From a virus: DNA of 35,988 bases. The stretch lies in IMG/VR virus record IMGVR_UViG_3300025898_000024, positions 1-35,988 of that record; one strand, 5' to 3'. The notes beneath the pieces are model-generated. The model worked only from the letters and a program-made list of their open reading frames with translations. It searched no databases and had not been told where the DNA came from. Shown here piece after piece: positions 35,563 to 35,988 of the stretch. The position numbers were made by a program, and so were the translations under genes. Position 1 is the first letter of the stretch. The number at the start of each line of letters is the position of its first letter.

Positions 35563-35969
35563 GACGCCACCGCCAGGGCCGCCGCTTTACGACCGGCGTT
35601 CATATTCGCACTCCGCGCTTTGCGTTGCGCAACGGTCATATTTGCCCAATACTTTTTCTGGGTCTTTCGCATCTTGGCTAGCCACTCATCATGCTTAGGG
35701 TGTTTCGGGTCGCGCGGGTGGAGCGAGCCGTTTTTGCGGGCCTTTGCCTGCCGTCGCGCCATCTCGGCTTTTCGCTCCTCGGGATCATCCGACCAACCCA
35801 TACGGGCCGCGGCGGGCGTCACTGGGGCGCGCTCGGCGAGTTCGGCATTCGATGGCCTTCCGCGCTTACGTGGCACGTTGTGCTTTAACACGTTCAAGCC
35901 CTGCAGCACGCCCAGTTCGCGAGTCATCTTGTCGACTTCCGTTTGCATGATTTCGAGTAAATGGCGCAT
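35559..35969 (-). CDS. Basic DNA-binding-like protein with AT-hook-type motif, 136 residues
   Basis: After an N-terminal helix (MTRELGVLQGLNVLKH) comes PRKRGRPSNAELAER, containing the GRP core of an AT-hook. Next are a GWSDDPEERKAEMARRQAKA helix, HPRDPKHPKHDEWLAKMRKT and a basic C-terminal helix (TVAQRKARSANMNAGRKAA). The composition points to DNA binding. Start uncertain: ATG 35969 has GAGGAG 13 bases upstream in this copy, whereas ATG 35927 has GGAAG eight bases upstream and avoids overlap with the candidate ORF across the junction. Its stop overlaps the next start by ATGA. Upstream sequence continues from base 58 of the window if the ends are joined. Confidence 0.72.
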   Translation of the reverse strand: MRHLLEIMQTEVDKMTRELGVLQGLNVLKHNVPRKRGRPSNAELAERAPVTPAAARMGWSDDPEERKAEMARRQAKARKNGSLHPRDPKHPKHDEWLAKMRKTQKKYWANMTVAQRKARSANMNAGRKAAALAVAS

Positions 35970-35988
35970 GCCCGGTAGTAATCTCCTC
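35946..35988. repeat. Right copy of the terminal overlap (43 bases, 15-base deletion)
   Basis: Matches bases 1-58 except that 15 bases are absent between the GGTAGTA and ATCTCCTC segments. It covers the start region of the AT-hook-type gene, so the indel also changes the distance between that gene's ribosome site and its first ATG. Confidence 0.85.

Noticed and set aside
1-35988. CRISPR arrays, insertion sequences, ribosomal RNA
   Set aside because: No regularly spaced repeats, transposase-like genes with terminal inverted repeats, or rRNA-like stretches were seen.

Overview
The window reads as a nearly complete genome of a temperate, short-tailed (P22-like podovirus) phage of high GC content, assembled from a circular or terminally redundant molecule. 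The first 58 bases and the last 43 bases are the same locus, differing only by a 15-base indel, so the two ends join and the unit is about 35.93-35.95 kb. The virion set is that of the P22 group: portal of about 730 residues, scaffold, P22-type coat, gp4-type adaptors, gp10-type stabiliser, a DUF2824/gp14-like protein and three successive candidate ejection proteins. The host cannot be read from the sequence. Several small protein types here (a 49-residue LTPEERSEIARKGG protein, a BACON-like domain, a HxLKHT recombinase) recall soil bacteria such as Acidobacteriota, but that is weak inference.

Layout. (1) Left end through the junction, minus strand: a string of small coupled genes running from 874 leftward across the contig ends to a small-terminase-like gene at 34770. 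It includes two or three small membrane proteins that could be lysis genes. (2) 875-1030: a divergent control region with three copies of a 15-16 base palindromic operator. (3) 1031-2349, plus: four overlapping small genes. (4) 2318-7129, minus: eleven densely overlapping early genes, headed by a winged-helix replication-initiator-like protein and including an HNH nuclease, a MerR-type regulator and a five-cysteine protein. (5) 7200-7833: a gene-poor stretch rich in hairpins and palindromes. (6) 7834-8537, minus: an excisionase-like HTH protein and a 45-residue membrane protein. (7) 8645-31898, plus: the late operon (large terminase, portal, cytosine methyltransferase, scaffold, coat, decoration-like repeat proteins, adaptors, fibres, ejection proteins), closed by a strong terminator at 31985-32021. 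It is interrupted by a minus-strand SAM methyltransferase cargo gene at 21890-22759 and a tiny antisense zinc-ribbon ORF at 11413-11595. (8) 32035-34738: two divergent paralogous tyrosine recombinases, one fused to a T5orf172/GIY-YIG domain, then an inverted-repeat-rich candidate attachment region and a protein of unknown function.

How it fits together: early genes and the operator region would set the lysis/lysogeny and replication programme with host polymerases (no DNA polymerase, helicase or primase gene is visible). The plus-strand block builds the head, packages DNA and ejects it, and the recombinase module integrates the genome. I recognise no endolysin and no CI-like repressor.

Most striking points: the methyltransferase gene carries a second full-length reading frame that itself resembles a recurrent protein family (WPTP repeats); a tyrosine recombinase is fused to a GIY-YIG-type domain opposite a compact paralogue; a ddrB-type ParB domain lies in a candidate ejection protein; and helically phased operators overlap both divergent promoters.
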